Below, piece by piece: positions 1-8,210 of a stretch of DNA of 64,000 nt (positions within the stretch are counted from its first letter, which is position 1; each line of letters begins with the position of its first letter). The DNA is taken from assembly GCA_964561655.1 (NCBI GenBank), contig CAZLQG010000002.1, positions 1 to 64,000 on the forward strand, written 5' to 3'. The notes below the pieces were generated by a model, which saw only the letters and a list, made by a program, of their open reading frames with translations, made no database searches and was not told the origin of the DNA. The stretch comes from CAZLQG01 sp964561655. Lineage in GTDB: Bacteria; Patescibacteriota; Doudnabacteria; UBA920. A program made the position numbers and the translations under genes.

Positions 1-666
1 TAAAATCAGATTCATTAAATCTTTTTTGGGTAATTTTTGTGCTGCCTCTATAATTTCCTTTAAGACAACATCAGTTGCCATCCAAGTCAAAGCCTGATCC
101 AAATCCTGTGCTGTAGAAAGCCTTTCTACTGCCGGATAAAGCAAACTGTTGAATTTCATAAATGCAGCCTCGTTTAAGTCAGGGTGTTTCGTAAAAGCTT
201 GCATGCTCCCATACTGTTTAATAAAGATTCTTATACTTTGGATCGTATTTTCCCTTGACCTTTCTAAATCTGTTCCTTCTTTACCCGTGTACATCTCATG
301 CATTGCAGCATTTACCAATAAATTCCAAAATACAGAATAATCCAAATTATGCAGTAAAAATTCTTTTTGTTCTTTCGTAAATCTTTTTGTCTTTGACAAG
401 AAAGCTTGAACGGCATCTTTCTGCTCTCCGCCGATTTTTATTCTAAATCTAGCCAAGGCGCTTTGCTGTTCTACCTGATCCAACATTAAAGCAATCTCAT
501 TCATCCGGATGCCCAAAGAAGGGTCCCTTTTAACCTGAATTCCCAGATATAGCCTATCTGTATCGGTTAGCGCGCTGAAAGCGGGATTCTCAAACAATTC
601 TGTCAAGCTCTTTTCTCCGTTTGGCTCCCTATCCGGACCATTTGATCTTGAACTTTTTTCATTCAT
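1..666 (-). CDS. Hypothetical protein, 3-prime part cut by window edge
   Basis: The minus strand is open without a stop from an ATG at 666 to base 1, giving at least 222 residues. The protein is mostly helical and charged, with no signal peptide or membrane segment, and I recognise no family. Start choice: a TATAAT box (673-678) lies exactly six bases before the ATG, so the transcript probably begins at the start codon (leaderless). It lies downstream of groEL but is separated from it by a strong terminator, so it is a separate unit. Function unknown. Confidence 0.75.
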   Translation of the reverse strand, partial: MNEKSSRSNGPDREPNGEKSLTELFENPAFSALTDTDRLYLGIQVKRDPSLGIRMNEIALMLDQVEQQSALARFRIKIGGEQKDAVQAFLSKTKRFTKEQKEFLLHNLDYSVFWNLLVNAAMHEMYTGKEGTDLERSRENTIQSIRIFIKQYGSMQAFTKHPDLNEAAFMKFNSLLYPAVERLSTAQDLDQALTWMATDVVLKEIIEAAQKLPKKDLMNLIL

Positions 667-672
667 AACCCC

Positions 673-678
673 ATTATA
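673..678 (-). promoter_or_regulatory. -10 box of a leaderless gene
   Basis: TATAAT on the minus strand followed by GGGGTT and then ATG. With the usual 6-7 base distance from -10 to +1, transcription would start at or next to the A of the ATG. The same TATAAT-N6-start arrangement recurs at 3002, 44480 and 60439. Confidence 0.6.
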
Positions 679-680
679 CC

Positions 681-712
681 AAAACCCCGCCTTGGTGAAT
701 ACCAAAGCGGGG
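681..712 (-). terminator. Terminator downstream of groEL
   Basis: On the minus strand CCCCGC and GCGGGG pair, continued by TTGGT/ACCAA around a short loop, and the stem is followed by TTTT. It lies 31 bases after the groEL stop and just before the promoter of the next gene. Confidence 0.75.
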
Positions 713-742
713 TATCTTTTAGTATTCACTATTCGCTAACTT

Positions 743-2413
743 TTACATTCCCATTCCGCCCATTGGCGGCATTCCGCCGCCGGTTATAGGGCTTCCTTCC
801 TTTGGCTCGGGCTTGTCCACGACCACGGCTTCTGTGATCACCAAAGTTGAGGCAATGGAAACCGCGTGTTCAAGTGCCAGACGAGTAACTTTCAAAGGGT
901 CTACAATTCCTACTTTCATCATATCTTCCACTTTGCCCACTTCCCAATCGCTGTCGGAAATTTTGGAAAAATCATAACCGGCATGGGGCTTGCCGCTTGA
1001 CTGGATAAAAGAAATTATCGGGGTAGGTTCAATTCCGGAATTGGCGGCAATTTGCCTTAAAGGCGCATCCAAGGAATCGCGCACCACTTTTACACCGGCC
1101 TTCTGCGCATAGGACAAATCTTTGCCGAACTCGTCGAGCTTGGGAGCGATTCTGGCAAAAGCCGCGCCGCCGCCTGCCACAATCCCCTCTTCTACCGCGG
1201 CCTTGGTGGCATTTAATGCGTCTTCAATTTTGAACTTTTTATGCTTCATTTCCGTTTCGGTAAAAGCGCCAACCTTAATTACGCCAACACCCCCGGCCAG
1301 CCTTGCCAAACGTTCCTGTAATTTCTCCTTGTCATAATCAGAGGTTGACTCTTTATATTCGTTTTTGATTTGCTGAATACGGGAATCAATCGCGCTCTTT
1401 TCGCCCTGCCCATCTATAATGGTGGTATTTTCTTTAGTGGCAACAACTTTGCGGGCCCGGCCTAACTGCTTAATCTCGGTATTTTCCAGTTTTAGCCCTA
1501 AGTCTTCGGAAATTACTTGCCCTCCCGTTAAAACTGCAATATCCTGCAACATTTCTTTTCTTCTGTCGCCAAAGCCCGGAGCCTTCACTGCCAAAACGTT
1601 AAAAGTGCCGCGCAGCTTGTTGACCACAAAAGTGGCCAAAGCTTCGCCTTCCACTTCATCGGCAATAATGACTATGTCTTTTTTTCCGCCTTGGGCAAGC
1701 TTCTCAAGTAGCGGCAAAATTTCCTGCACGCTGGAGATTTTTTTGTCCGTAATTAAAATATAGGGATCTTCCCAAACCGCTTCCATGCGGTCAGGATTTG
1801 TCATCATATACGCCGAAACAAAACCTTTGTCAAAACGCATGCCTTTTACTACTTCTTTTTCCAGACCCGTTGTCTGGCCTTCTTCCACGGTAATCACTCC
1901 TTCGTGCCCGACCTCTTCCATGGCTTCAGCAATTAACTTACCCACTTCCGAGTCTAAAGATGCAATGGTGGCTACTTGTTCAATTTCTTCCTTGATCTTT
2001 ACCTCTTTTTTAACTTTTTTAAGCTCTTCCACCACAAAAGCCACGGCACTATCCATGCCCTTTTTAATTTCGTTGGCATGGGAAGAAGCCAAAGCTGCGG
2101 CCTCAAATGCCCTTTCTATCATTTTCTGCGCCAGCACCGTTGCCGTGGTAGTTCCGTCTCCCGCTTCTTCGTTGGTTTTATTAGCCACCTCCTGAATTAG
2201 TGAAGCGCCCACATTTTCAAACTTATCTTCAAGTTCAATGTCTTTGGCAACCGTAACGCCGTCGTCAGTGATGGTGGGGCTGCCAAAGCCTTTGTCTAAA
2301 ATTACCGCTTTGCCGGTTGGCCCCAAAGTAACCCTAACCGCATCCGCGGCAATGTCCACTCCCTTTTTGACCGCCTGTTTAGCGGCAAATCCGTGTTTTA
2401 ATATTTTTGCCAT
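743..2413 (-). CDS. groL: Chaperonin GroEL (60 kDa)
   Basis: A 556-residue group I chaperonin, the ATP-driven folding barrel that works with GroES in the cytoplasm. Visible hallmarks are the N-terminal ATP-site segment with LGPTGKAV, GDGTTTATVLAQ near residue 86, and the flexible Gly/Met-rich tail ending in GGMPPMGGMGM. Length is normal for the family. AAAGGAG sits about 9 bases before the ATG. It is the second gene of the groES-groEL operon under the CIRCE at 2904; a repeat of about 110 bp lies between the two genes. Identification is secure. Confidence 0.98.
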   Translation of the reverse strand: MAKILKHGFAAKQAVKKGVDIAADAVRVTLGPTGKAVILDKGFGSPTITDDGVTVAKDIELEDKFENVGASLIQEVANKTNEEAGDGTTTATVLAQKMIERAFEAAALASSHANEIKKGMDSAVAFVVEELKKVKKEVKIKEEIEQVATIASLDSEVGKLIAEAMEEVGHEGVITVEEGQTTGLEKEVVKGMRFDKGFVSAYMMTNPDRMEAVWEDPYILITDKKISSVQEILPLLEKLAQGGKKDIVIIADEVEGEALATFVVNKLRGTFNVLAVKAPGFGDRRKEMLQDIAVLTGGQVISEDLGLKLENTEIKQLGRARKVVATKENTTIIDGQGEKSAIDSRIQQIKNEYKESTSDYDKEKLQERLARLAGGVGVIKVGAFTETEMKHKKFKIEDALNATKAAVEEGIVAGGGAAFARIAPKLDEFGKDLSYAQKAGVKVVRDSLDAPLRQIAANSGIEPTPIISFIQSSGKPHAGYDFSKISDSDWEVGKVEDMMKVGIVDPLKVTRLALEHAVSIASTLVITEAVVVDKPEPKEGSPITGGGMPPMGGMGM

Positions 2414-2436
2414 AAATAACTCCTTTTGTCGTAAAT

Positions 2437-2546
2437 CTCAAGATCCAAGATGCCAAGTTCCAAACAAACTCTTAATTTCAGGCTTTAAGATTTGATTATT
2501 GATACTTGTTTGGTTCTTGTGATTTGGTCCTTGGTTCTTAATATTT
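2437..2546 (-). repeat. Intergenic repeat, family A, between groES and groEL
   Basis: About 110 bp containing CCAAGTTCCAAA on the left and an imperfect inverted counterpart built on CTTGTTTGGTTCTTGTGATT on the right. A second copy lies at 24284-24392. Part of the same sequence, TTTGGTTCTTGTGATTTGGT (20 of 20 bases, reverse strand), is found inside the uvrC reading frame near 60810. It is transcribed within the groESL operon. Confidence 0.7.
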
Positions 2547-2851
2547 TATTCCACTAAAGCCAAAACGTCGCTGTCGTCTTTCTCTTTGCCCACATACAAG
2601 ATTTTATATTCGACCTTTTTGCCGTCTTCTTCCATCTCCACTTCTTCACCCGCGTATTTGCCAAAAACGACTTTATCCCCCACTTTCAGACCAAGCTTAG
2701 AAATTTCGTCGCCATTGCCAACTTCCACCACCCTGCCTATGGCTTTCTTTTCCTTGTCGGCGGTGTCGGGCAAAACAATACCGCTTTTGGTTACTTCCTC
2801 CTGGCTTTCCTGTTTTATCAAAATTCTGTCGCCTAAAGGTTTTACTTTCAT
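2546..2851 (-). CDS. groS: Co-chaperonin GroES (10 kDa)
   Basis: A 101-residue Cpn10 protein, the heptameric lid of the GroEL folding chamber. It opens with MKVKPLGDRILIK, typical of the family, has the mobile-loop region around SQEEVTKSGIVLPDTA, and includes VGDKVVFGKYAGEEVE. AAGGAG lies about 9 bases before the ATG. First gene of the groESL operon, directly below the CIRCE operator, so probably heat-inducible through HrcA, whose gene is at 52915-53670. Confidence 0.98.
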   Translation of the reverse strand: MKVKPLGDRILIKQESQEEVTKSGIVLPDTADKEKKAIGRVVEVGNGDEISKLGLKVGDKVVFGKYAGEEVEMEEDGKKVEYKILYVGKEKDDSDVLALVE

Positions 2852-2903
2852 AACTTTGCTCCTTAATTATTATTTAATATCCTCTAGATGATTTGAGGAT
2901 GAT

Positions 2904-2930
2904 TTAGCACTCAAACTAATTGAGTGCTAA
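2904..2930. promoter_or_regulatory. CIRCE operator of groESL (HrcA site)
   Basis: TTAGCACTC-N9-GAGTGCTAA, a perfect match to the CIRCE consensus with both 9-base arms exact. It lies about 10-36 bases after the predicted groES start of transcription and about 50 bases before the groES ATG, a standard position for HrcA repression. Confidence 0.96.
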
Positions 2931-2946
2931 TGGTTTGCTAAATGCT

Positions 2947-2976
2947 ATTTTAAGGCATCTCTATATTCCCTGTCAA
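2947..2976 (-). promoter_or_regulatory. groESL promoter
   Basis: On the minus strand TTGACA (2976-2971), an 18-base spacer and TAAAAT (2952-2947). The predicted start near 2940 places CIRCE in the early leader. Confidence 0.75.
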
Positions 2977-2998
2977 GTGTTTCCTGCCCGCCTTTTGA

Positions 2999-3007
2999 TG
3001 TTATAAT
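2999..3007 (+). promoter_or_regulatory. Extended -10 promoter of the methyltransferase
   Basis: TGTTATAAT, an extended -10 (TGN-TATAAT), ends six bases before the ATG at 3014, so the mRNA is probably leaderless. It diverges from the groESL promoter 30 bases away. Confidence 0.65.
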
Positions 3008-3013
3008 GCCCTT

Positions 3014-3760
3014 ATGAATAACGCCTATAATGATAACAAAACTTCCACAGCTTATCAAGCTTTTTTAGATTCAAAAAATGGCCAAATATTTAAACAAATT
3101 ACTGGCCAGGCCATTTTACAAAGACTGCCTCAAGCGCCGGCTGTAATTTTAGATGCCGGCTGTGGAAGCGGTTGGCTTTCGGGTAAAATTGCCAAAACAG
3201 GACATACAGTATCAGCATGCGATGATTCCGAGGAGCTGCTAAAAAAAGCTAAAAACGATTTTCCTAATATTGATTTTAAACAGGCAAATTTAGAAAAGCC
3301 ACTGCCTTTTGCTCAAAACCAGTTCGATGCAGTAGTTTTAAACATGGTCCTGCACGATTTGGAAGACCAGCCAAAGGCAATAAATAATTTAAAAACCGTG
3401 CTTAAGCCCAACGGCAAAATTATTGCCACAATCGTTAATCCTTATTACGGCTATCCGGTCGCTGTCTGGAAACGAGGCTTTTCAGGTTTTCTTTTGCGCA
3501 AAAAACCAAAAATCAAATTAGCCAAAGCCTATAACCGCTTGGCGGAAGCAGGGTCTGACAAATCTTATTTGTGGAATGAAGTTTTAAAGTCCCGTTTCTA
3601 TCCCCTTTCAGAGCATCTCAATAATTTCATTAAAGCAAATTTTGTTTTAAATTATTACGAAGATATAAAAACCCAAAAAGATGCTTCGGGATTTAACTTA
3701 AACTATCAACTTTTCCGCGTGCCCATAATTCTACTGCTCGAGTTTAAAAAAGTCGACTAG
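3014..3760 (+). CDS. Class I SAM-dependent methyltransferase
   Basis: A 248-residue protein with a Rossmann methyltransferase core. Motif I is ILDAGCGSGWLSG (about residues 45-57), the acidic end of strand 2 is SACDDSEE, motif II-like FDAVVLNMVLHDLED follows, then LKPNGKIIATIVNP. The fold resembles Methyltransf_11/25 enzymes that modify small molecules or lipids; the substrate cannot be read from sequence. The start is fixed by the leaderless promoter TATAAT-N6-ATG. Its last 30 bases overlap the convergent gene at 3731-4645. Confidence 0.85.
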   Translation: MNNAYNDNKTSTAYQAFLDSKNGQIFKQITGQAILQRLPQAPAVILDAGCGSGWLSGKIAKTGHTVSACDDSEELLKKAKNDFPNIDFKQANLEKPLPFAQNQFDAVVLNMVLHDLEDQPKAINNLKTVLKPNGKIIATIVNPYYGYPVAVWKRGFSGFLLRKKPKIKLAKAYNRLAEAGSDKSYLWNEVLKSRFYPLSEHLNNFIKANFVLNYYEDIKTQKDASGFNLNYQLFRVPIILLLEFKKVD

Positions 3761-4645
3761 CAATTTTTGCTGCTTGCTGCCCGGATGAAAAGAGAGTTCG
3801 TCTTCACTTACCAAAATGAACTCTTCTTTTTTTATGCGCGGTAGCTGCAGGCGCTTTAACAATTTTTCCAGCAGACGGCCACAAGCGTTATTAAATAAAC
3901 TCTCCAAAAGCCTCTGGACACTTGGCTGTTTGATTGGCCCGCTATCTTCCATCAACTGCCAATTCGGAAAAAAGGTTTGCATCCAGTCCGAATTATTTTT
4001 TTGAAATTCCAAAATACCATGAGCATAAACCAAAGGCCGTAGTTTAATATATTCCATTGCGGTGTACAAGTTCCTAAGTTGGCCTATTTTTTTACCTTCC
4101 GCCAAATAATGGTTCAAACAAAACCTGTTGGCAATTTTGCCCCCATACCTTCTTAAACCTAAAATCTGAAAATGGGCGGTCACCAAAGTCCTGGCAAGCC
4201 AAATGAATTTAGGTTCCACCAAAATAAATAAATCTATATCGGACAAAGGTTTCTGTTGGCCCAGGGCCTGCGAGCCGGTAAGGCCTACGCCTCTGATGAA
4301 CGGCAAATACTTCAATCCGCCAATGTATTTTTTTATTAGCTTCTCCCTTTTTATGCCGTACAAATAATTTTCAAGCCGGTCTTTGACAATTTCCCGCCTG
4401 CCGGCCAAATAATAAAATCCTTCCAGGTTTTCCACTGTTCCCTGGCATTCGCTTTCCAAAGCTTCCAGCACTTCCCCCATGCTCAATTCTTTATCTGAAT
4501 AATTATTTTCCAACAACTCCCCGTCTAATTCCAACTTAATACTCTCCAAATCGGCAATTAGAAACTTGTGCAATTCCGGCAAAGTCAAAGGCCAGTCCTG
4601 TAGGTCAAAAAAACGGAGAGTTGATAGGATTTGATTTTTGAGCAT
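3731..4645 (-). CDS. Nucleotidyltransferase-fold protein
   Basis: A 304-residue protein carrying the pol-beta-type nucleotidyltransferase signature around residues 124-142: GSQALGQ, ten residues on SDIDLFILVE, matching GSxAxG...DhD. This could bind metal and transfer a nucleotide; the acceptor is unknown. Residues 1-110 look like a helical, perhaps winged-helix, domain. A conserved-looking C-terminal helical part follows the catalytic core. It converges on the methyltransferase gene with a 30-base overlap of the 3-prime ends. It could be a standalone enzyme or part of a toxin-like pair, but no partner gene is next to it. Confidence 0.65.
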   Translation of the reverse strand: MLKNQILSTLRFFDLQDWPLTLPELHKFLIADLESIKLELDGELLENNYSDKELSMGEVLEALESECQGTVENLEGFYYLAGRREIVKDRLENYLYGIKREKLIKKYIGGLKYLPFIRGVGLTGSQALGQQKPLSDIDLFILVEPKFIWLARTLVTAHFQILGLRRYGGKIANRFCLNHYLAEGKKIGQLRNLYTAMEYIKLRPLVYAHGILEFQKNNSDWMQTFFPNWQLMEDSGPIKQPSVQRLLESLFNNACGRLLEKLLKRLQLPRIKKEEFILVSEDELSFHPGSKQQKLLVDFFKLEQ

Positions 4646-4654
4646 TCTTAAAAT

Positions 4655-4757
4655 TTCTAATTAACCTAATTGACTAATTATTCTAAACAATACCTAAATT
4701 CCAATTCCCAAAATAAGGGCATTAGTCATTGGTGCTTGTTTAGGTCAATTAGAATAA
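4655..4757. repeat. AT-rich intergenic repeat-like segment
   Basis: About 100 bp without a gene. The left half contains CTAATTGACTAATTATTCTAAA and the right half TTTAGGTCAATTAGAATAAT, which are roughly inverted to each other. Layout and length resemble family A (2437, 24284), though the sequence differs. No further signal seen. Confidence 0.4.
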
Positions 4758-4758
4758 T

Positions 4759-5121
4759 TTATAATCCCAACTTATCCAGCGTTATCTCTTCCCACTCCCC
4801 CAAATCATCTTCTTTAAACACCCGCAATTTGTGACTAAATTCCGTGTCGGAAAATTTATATTCTGTCCTGGCTGTATCCCCCGCCCTATGCGAAAAATGC
4901 TGCTTCTTTTCTAAAACCACAGGGCGATTCTCCCGCACCAATTTGTAGCGAACACCATCAACATGGTCAAAAATCAAAACATCCTGCGTTCCTTGATTTT
5001 GCGGCCCGTCCATAGTTTCCACCATTAAATCTTCCGTTGTAAGTGTAACGTCCTTAAAATTCTTCTTTGCCATCTCCACTAATTGTTGCCAACGATCGTC
5101 GTTCATATTTTTTCTACCCAA
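4759..5121 (-). CDS. Conserved-looking hypothetical protein
   Basis: A 120-residue soluble, acidic protein without signal peptide or membrane segment. It starts MGRKNMNDDRWQQL; the inner Met (residue 6) is an alternative start. The middle (VLIFDHVDGVRYKLVRENRPVVLEKK) looks like beta-strands and the end like a short acidic helix. I recognise no family and see no catalytic motif. It lies upstream of the nucleotidyltransferase gene on the same strand, separated by the repeat-like spacer. Confidence 0.7.
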   Translation of the reverse strand: MGRKNMNDDRWQQLVEMAKKNFKDVTLTTEDLMVETMDGPQNQGTQDVLIFDHVDGVRYKLVRENRPVVLEKKQHFSHRAGDTARTEYKFSDTEFSHKLRVFKEDDLGEWEEITLDKLGL

Positions 5122-5161
5122 TACGAAAGGTGCTAGATCCTAAATTTGGCATTTCGTAAAG

Positions 5162-5404
5162 TTATTGCAGTCCGTTTAAATACACACTGCTTAAACTGCC
5201 TAAAGACTTCATGACCATGGGTAGCAAGACCACGATGGACAACAATGGCAGCACGATTAAAATAATAGTGATATACAGCTGCCATCTCATATAGTTCATA
5301 GTCTTGCGAGTGTTTTCATAAATAGCCTGAAGCATTTCCTCCTGGCTTACGGTTTGTTTATCCTGATTATGATTATTTTCCATTTTTTCCTTTCTCAAAA
5401 ACAT
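5162..5404 (-). CDS. Small single-pass membrane protein
   Basis: 80 residues as drawn. The likely start is the Met of MENNHNQDKQT (seventh codon), preceded by GAAAGGAAAA. A hydrophilic helix (EEMLQAIYENTRKTMNYMRW) leads into one long hydrophobic segment, LYITIILIVLPLLSIVVLLP. No family recognised. It sits between mutM and the 120-residue gene on the same strand. Confidence 0.65.
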   Translation of the reverse strand: MFLRKEKMENNHNQDKQTVSQEEMLQAIYENTRKTMNYMRWQLYITIILIVLPLLSIVVLLPMVMKSLGSLSSVYLNGLQ

Positions 5405-5429
5405 GATACTTTATACATTATACTTTATA

Positions 5430-6413
5430 CTATTTCTGGCATCTTGGACAATATGAGCCCGTACGGCCGTTTAATTTAATCGATTTGATAATTGAGCTGC
5501 ACTTTTTACATTTCTCCCCGCTTCTTCCGTAAACGAAATGGAGCTTGCCCATCTGCCCCCAACTGCCGTCGGTGCGCACGAAATCCCCCACCGATGAACC
5601 CTTGGCCTTTATTGCCCTGCTTAAAACTTCCTTGATGTTTTTATATATTTCCCTTAATTCTTGATTCTTGATACTTGCTACTTTTCTCTCCGGCTTTACT
5701 CCGGCATGGAATAAAATTTCGTCACTGTAGATATTTCCTATCCCAGCCACAACTTTTGGGTCCATCAAAACCTGTTTAATTTTGCCCTTGGGCTTCTTAC
5801 CGACTGTGAACTCGAAAGCCTTAAGTGTAAACTTTTTATCCAAGGGTTCCGGACCAAACTCGCTTAAATCTTTCACCCTGCCGATTTCGTCATCGCGGAC
5901 AATTTTCAAATAGCCGAATTTGCGAATATCGTTAAAAAACAACCTTGAACCATCATTAAAAATAAAAATCACGTGCGTGTGCTTGGAAGGTAAAAGTTCT
6001 TTGGGCGCGGTAAGCGTATTGATTAAACGATAATAACCTCTGGTTTTCGCCCGCAATTTTTTATCCTCGTAAATAAACTGTCCGGTCATCTTTAAATGAA
6101 CCAACAGCAAGAGCGAAGCTCTCACCTCTTTATCCTCCCCATGATTTGGGGAAGGTCCTCCGCCAGTGGCGGAGGGGGAGAGGTTGATAATCAAAAGTTT
6201 CGCGCGCCGCCTTACCGACAAAATCCTCTGCCTTTTCAATAACTTTATGAACTTTATAACTTTATAACTTTTAACTATCCTGGTGTTGGACACAACATCA
6301 GGACCTATCGCGACCATCTTCGGCGCTTTAACTACCACCGACTTGATGATTTTGTTTTTTAGCTTGCGATTTAATTCGCTTGCTATTATTTCTACTTCGG
6401 GCAGTTCTGGCAT
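5430..6413 (-). CDS. mutM: Formamidopyrimidine-DNA glycosylase (Fpg/MutM)
   Basis: A base-excision repair enzyme that removes oxidised purines such as 8-oxoguanine and nicks the strand. The catalytic N-terminus MPELPEVE with Pro2 and Glu3 is present, as are the helix-two-turn-helix segment (KQVLMDPKVVAGIGNIYSDEILF) and the C-terminal zinc finger (CKKC...CPRC). The protein is 327 residues against about 270 for the family. The excess includes a low-complexity stretch at residues 79-100, encoded by palindromic repeat DNA, placed between LLIINL and LLLLVHLKMTGQ. The frame is intact. Divergent from relA. Confidence 0.95.
   Translation of the reverse strand: MPELPEVEIIASELNRKLKNKIIKSVVVKAPKMVAIGPDVVSNTRIVKSYKVIKFIKLLKRQRILSVRRRAKLLIINLSPSATGGGPSPNHGEDKEVRASLLLLVHLKMTGQFIYEDKKLRAKTRGYYRLINTLTAPKELLPSKHTHVIFIFNDGSRLFFNDIRKFGYLKIVRDDEIGRVKDLSEFGPEPLDKKFTLKAFEFTVGKKPKGKIKQVLMDPKVVAGIGNIYSDEILFHAGVKPERKVASIKNQELREIYKNIKEVLSRAIKAKGSSVGDFVRTDGSWGQMGKLHFVYGRSGEKCKKCSSIIKSIKLNGRTGSYCPRCQK
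6114..6179. repeat. Palindromic repeat in frame inside mutM
   Basis: About 66 bp coding for residues 79-100 of MutM. It contains CCTCCGCC-AGT-GGCGGAGG (6157-6175, perfect 8-base arms), CCCC-N7-GGGG beside it, and AGAGC-GAA-GCTCT next to it. Such palindromes are normally intergenic; here the element adds a whole number of codons. Confidence 0.75.
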
Positions 6414-6535
6414 AAAAATTAAAGAGCCCTCCGAGCATCTTTTTTATTTTATAGATTTCGCGAAGCGATACAAAAATTTTACGTTTTTCGCTTTAAATTC
6501 TTAGCTCTCCTATTATATCATTGAGGGTTAAAAAA

Positions 6536-6544
6536 TGTTATAAT
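6536..6544 (+). promoter_or_regulatory. Extended -10 promoter of relA
   Basis: TGTTATAAT ends nine bases before the ATG at 6554, so the leader is at most a few bases and no Shine-Dalgarno is present. The box is identical to that at 2999. Confidence 0.65.
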
Positions 6545-6553
6545 ACTGTTAAT

Positions 6554-8026
6554 ATGCAAGAATTCTTTGGCGCCATCCCGCATCAATTCAGTGAAAAAGA
6601 CAAAGCCCTTTTGGCCAAGGCTTATGAGTTTGCCCAAAAAGCCCATGCCGGCCACAAACGGCTGAGCGGCAGAAACTATTTTGAACACCCCAAACAGTCG
6701 GCGATTATTTTAGGGCAGATATTTCCTGACGCTCCGACTTTGGCCGCCACATTAATGCATGACATTCCCGAAGACACTCCTCTCAATTTGGCGGATGTAA
6801 AAAAAGAATTCGGGGACGAGATTGCCAAACTTATAGATGGCGTTACCCAGCTCGGACACGTAAGGATGAAAAACAGCCAGGACAAATACTACGTGGAAAA
6901 CCTGCGCAAACTTTTTATTGCCACCAGCCAGGACGTGCGGGTAATTTTAATTAAGCTCGCCGACCGCATCCACAACATGAGGACGATTGAATTTATTCTG
7001 AAAGAAAAGCAAATTAAAATTGCCACGGAAACTTTGGAAATTTTTGCCCCCATTGCCGCGCGCTTGGGCATCAACAACTGGAAAGACGAACTGCAAGACT
7101 TAGCGTTCAGAATTGTCCAGCCGCAGGAATTCATCCAAACCCATAAAACCCTAAAGTCAATTCTGGAAAAAAAGGAACAGAACGTCAAAGATATGCAAAA
7201 ACAGCTGGTGCAAGTTTTAAGAACAGAAGGCATAAAATTTGTAGACATAACTGGCAGAGTCAAACGGCTTTATTCGCTCTACCAAAAACTTAAAAAATAC
7301 GAAGGCGACATCAATAAAATTTACGACATTATCGCCTTAAGGGTAATCACCAAGACCACCGCCGACTGCTATTCCGCCCTTGGAGCCATACATAAATATT
7401 TCCAACCCCTGCCCAACCGCATCAAAGATTATATTGCCAACCCCAAACCCAACGGCTACCAAAGCATCCACACCACGGTGTTTGACAAAAACAACGAAGC
7501 CTTTGAAATCCAAATCAGAACGGACCTGATGCACGAAGAGGCGGAGCGCGGCATCGCGGCGCACTGGTTTTATGCCGAAGAAGGCAAGCCGGAAAGCGGG
7601 GTTAAAACGCAATCCCAATGGATCAAAGAACTCCGCGCTTGGCAGGAAGAAACCATGAACCCGGAAGAATTTTTGGAAAACTTAAAGATAGATTTGTTCC
7701 GCCATCGCATTTTTGTCTATACCCCCAAAGGCGACATTAAAGATTTGCCGCTAGGCGCCACGGTGATTGATTTTGCTTTTGCCGTACATACCGACTTGGG
7801 TTACCACATGATGGGAGCCAAAATAAACGACAAAATGGCCAGTATTTACGGCGAACTGGAAACGGAGGACGTGGTGGAAATCATAAAAACCAAACAGCCG
7901 GCGAAAATCTCTCCTGACTGGCTGAAAGCCGCGAAAACACCAAGCGCCCGCAACAAAATCCGCCATTATCTAAGCAAAAACAAAAGCGGGCTAATTGAAA
8001 GAGTGAGAGGCCTAATCGGAAAATAA
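6554..8026 (+). CDS. relA: RelA/SpoT-family (p)ppGpp synthetase/hydrolase
   Basis: A 490-residue RSH protein from the ATG at 6554 (MQEFFGAIPH); an upstream in-frame TTG at 6521 is before the promoter and is rejected. The HD hydrolase domain keeps HP near residue 45, LMHDIPEDT near 68-75 and LADRIHNMRT. The synthetase domain shows RVKRLYSLYQKLKKY, IALRVI and GYQSIHTTVF. A TGS domain (VYTPKGDIKDLPLGATVIDFAF) follows, but the C-terminal zinc-finger and ACT domains of long RSH proteins are missing. It should make and degrade the stringent-response alarmone. Divergent from mutM. Confidence 0.93.
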   Translation: MQEFFGAIPHQFSEKDKALLAKAYEFAQKAHAGHKRLSGRNYFEHPKQSAIILGQIFPDAPTLAATLMHDIPEDTPLNLADVKKEFGDEIAKLIDGVTQLGHVRMKNSQDKYYVENLRKLFIATSQDVRVILIKLADRIHNMRTIEFILKEKQIKIATETLEIFAPIAARLGINNWKDELQDLAFRIVQPQEFIQTHKTLKSILEKKEQNVKDMQKQLVQVLRTEGIKFVDITGRVKRLYSLYQKLKKYEGDINKIYDIIALRVITKTTADCYSALGAIHKYFQPLPNRIKDYIANPKPNGYQSIHTTVFDKNNEAFEIQIRTDLMHEEAERGIAAHWFYAEEGKPESGVKTQSQWIKELRAWQEETMNPEEFLENLKIDLFRHRIFVYTPKGDIKDLPLGATVIDFAFAVHTDLGYHMMGAKINDKMASIYGELETEDVVEIIKTKQPAKISPDWLKAAKTPSARNKIRHYLSKNKSGLIERVRGLIGK

Positions 8027-8044
8027 ATCCCGAGCCCCAAAATC

Positions 8045-8072
8045 AAAACTCCCCTGCTTTGGGGAAGTTTTT
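8045..8072 (+). terminator. relA terminator
   Basis: AAACTCCCC-TGCTTT-GGGGAAGTTTTT: a hairpin with a short loop followed by a T run, 19 bases after the relA stop. Confidence 0.75.
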
Positions 8073-8090
8073 CAAATTGTTTATGATATT

Positions 8091-8191
8091 CCCGCCTGCC
8101 AAAGCCTGTTATTGATTACTTGTTAAGCCTAGGAAGCTTATCAGATAATTGATATCTGAAGAACTAAGATAGAAGGTATATGGCGGACAGG
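8091..8191. repeat. ~100-bp terminal-inverted-repeat element, copy 1
   Basis: Left end CCCGCCTGCCAAAGCC followed by TGTTATTGATTA; right end TATGGCGGACAGG. The ends are inverted to each other. Two further ~101-bp copies with the same ends lie at 45193-45293 (inverted) and 45532-45632. The interior is AT-rich and carries no ORF. It resembles a non-autonomous mobile element (MITE-like). Confidence 0.6.
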
Positions 8192-8210
8192 TGTGTATCT
8201 GTAAATTTAT

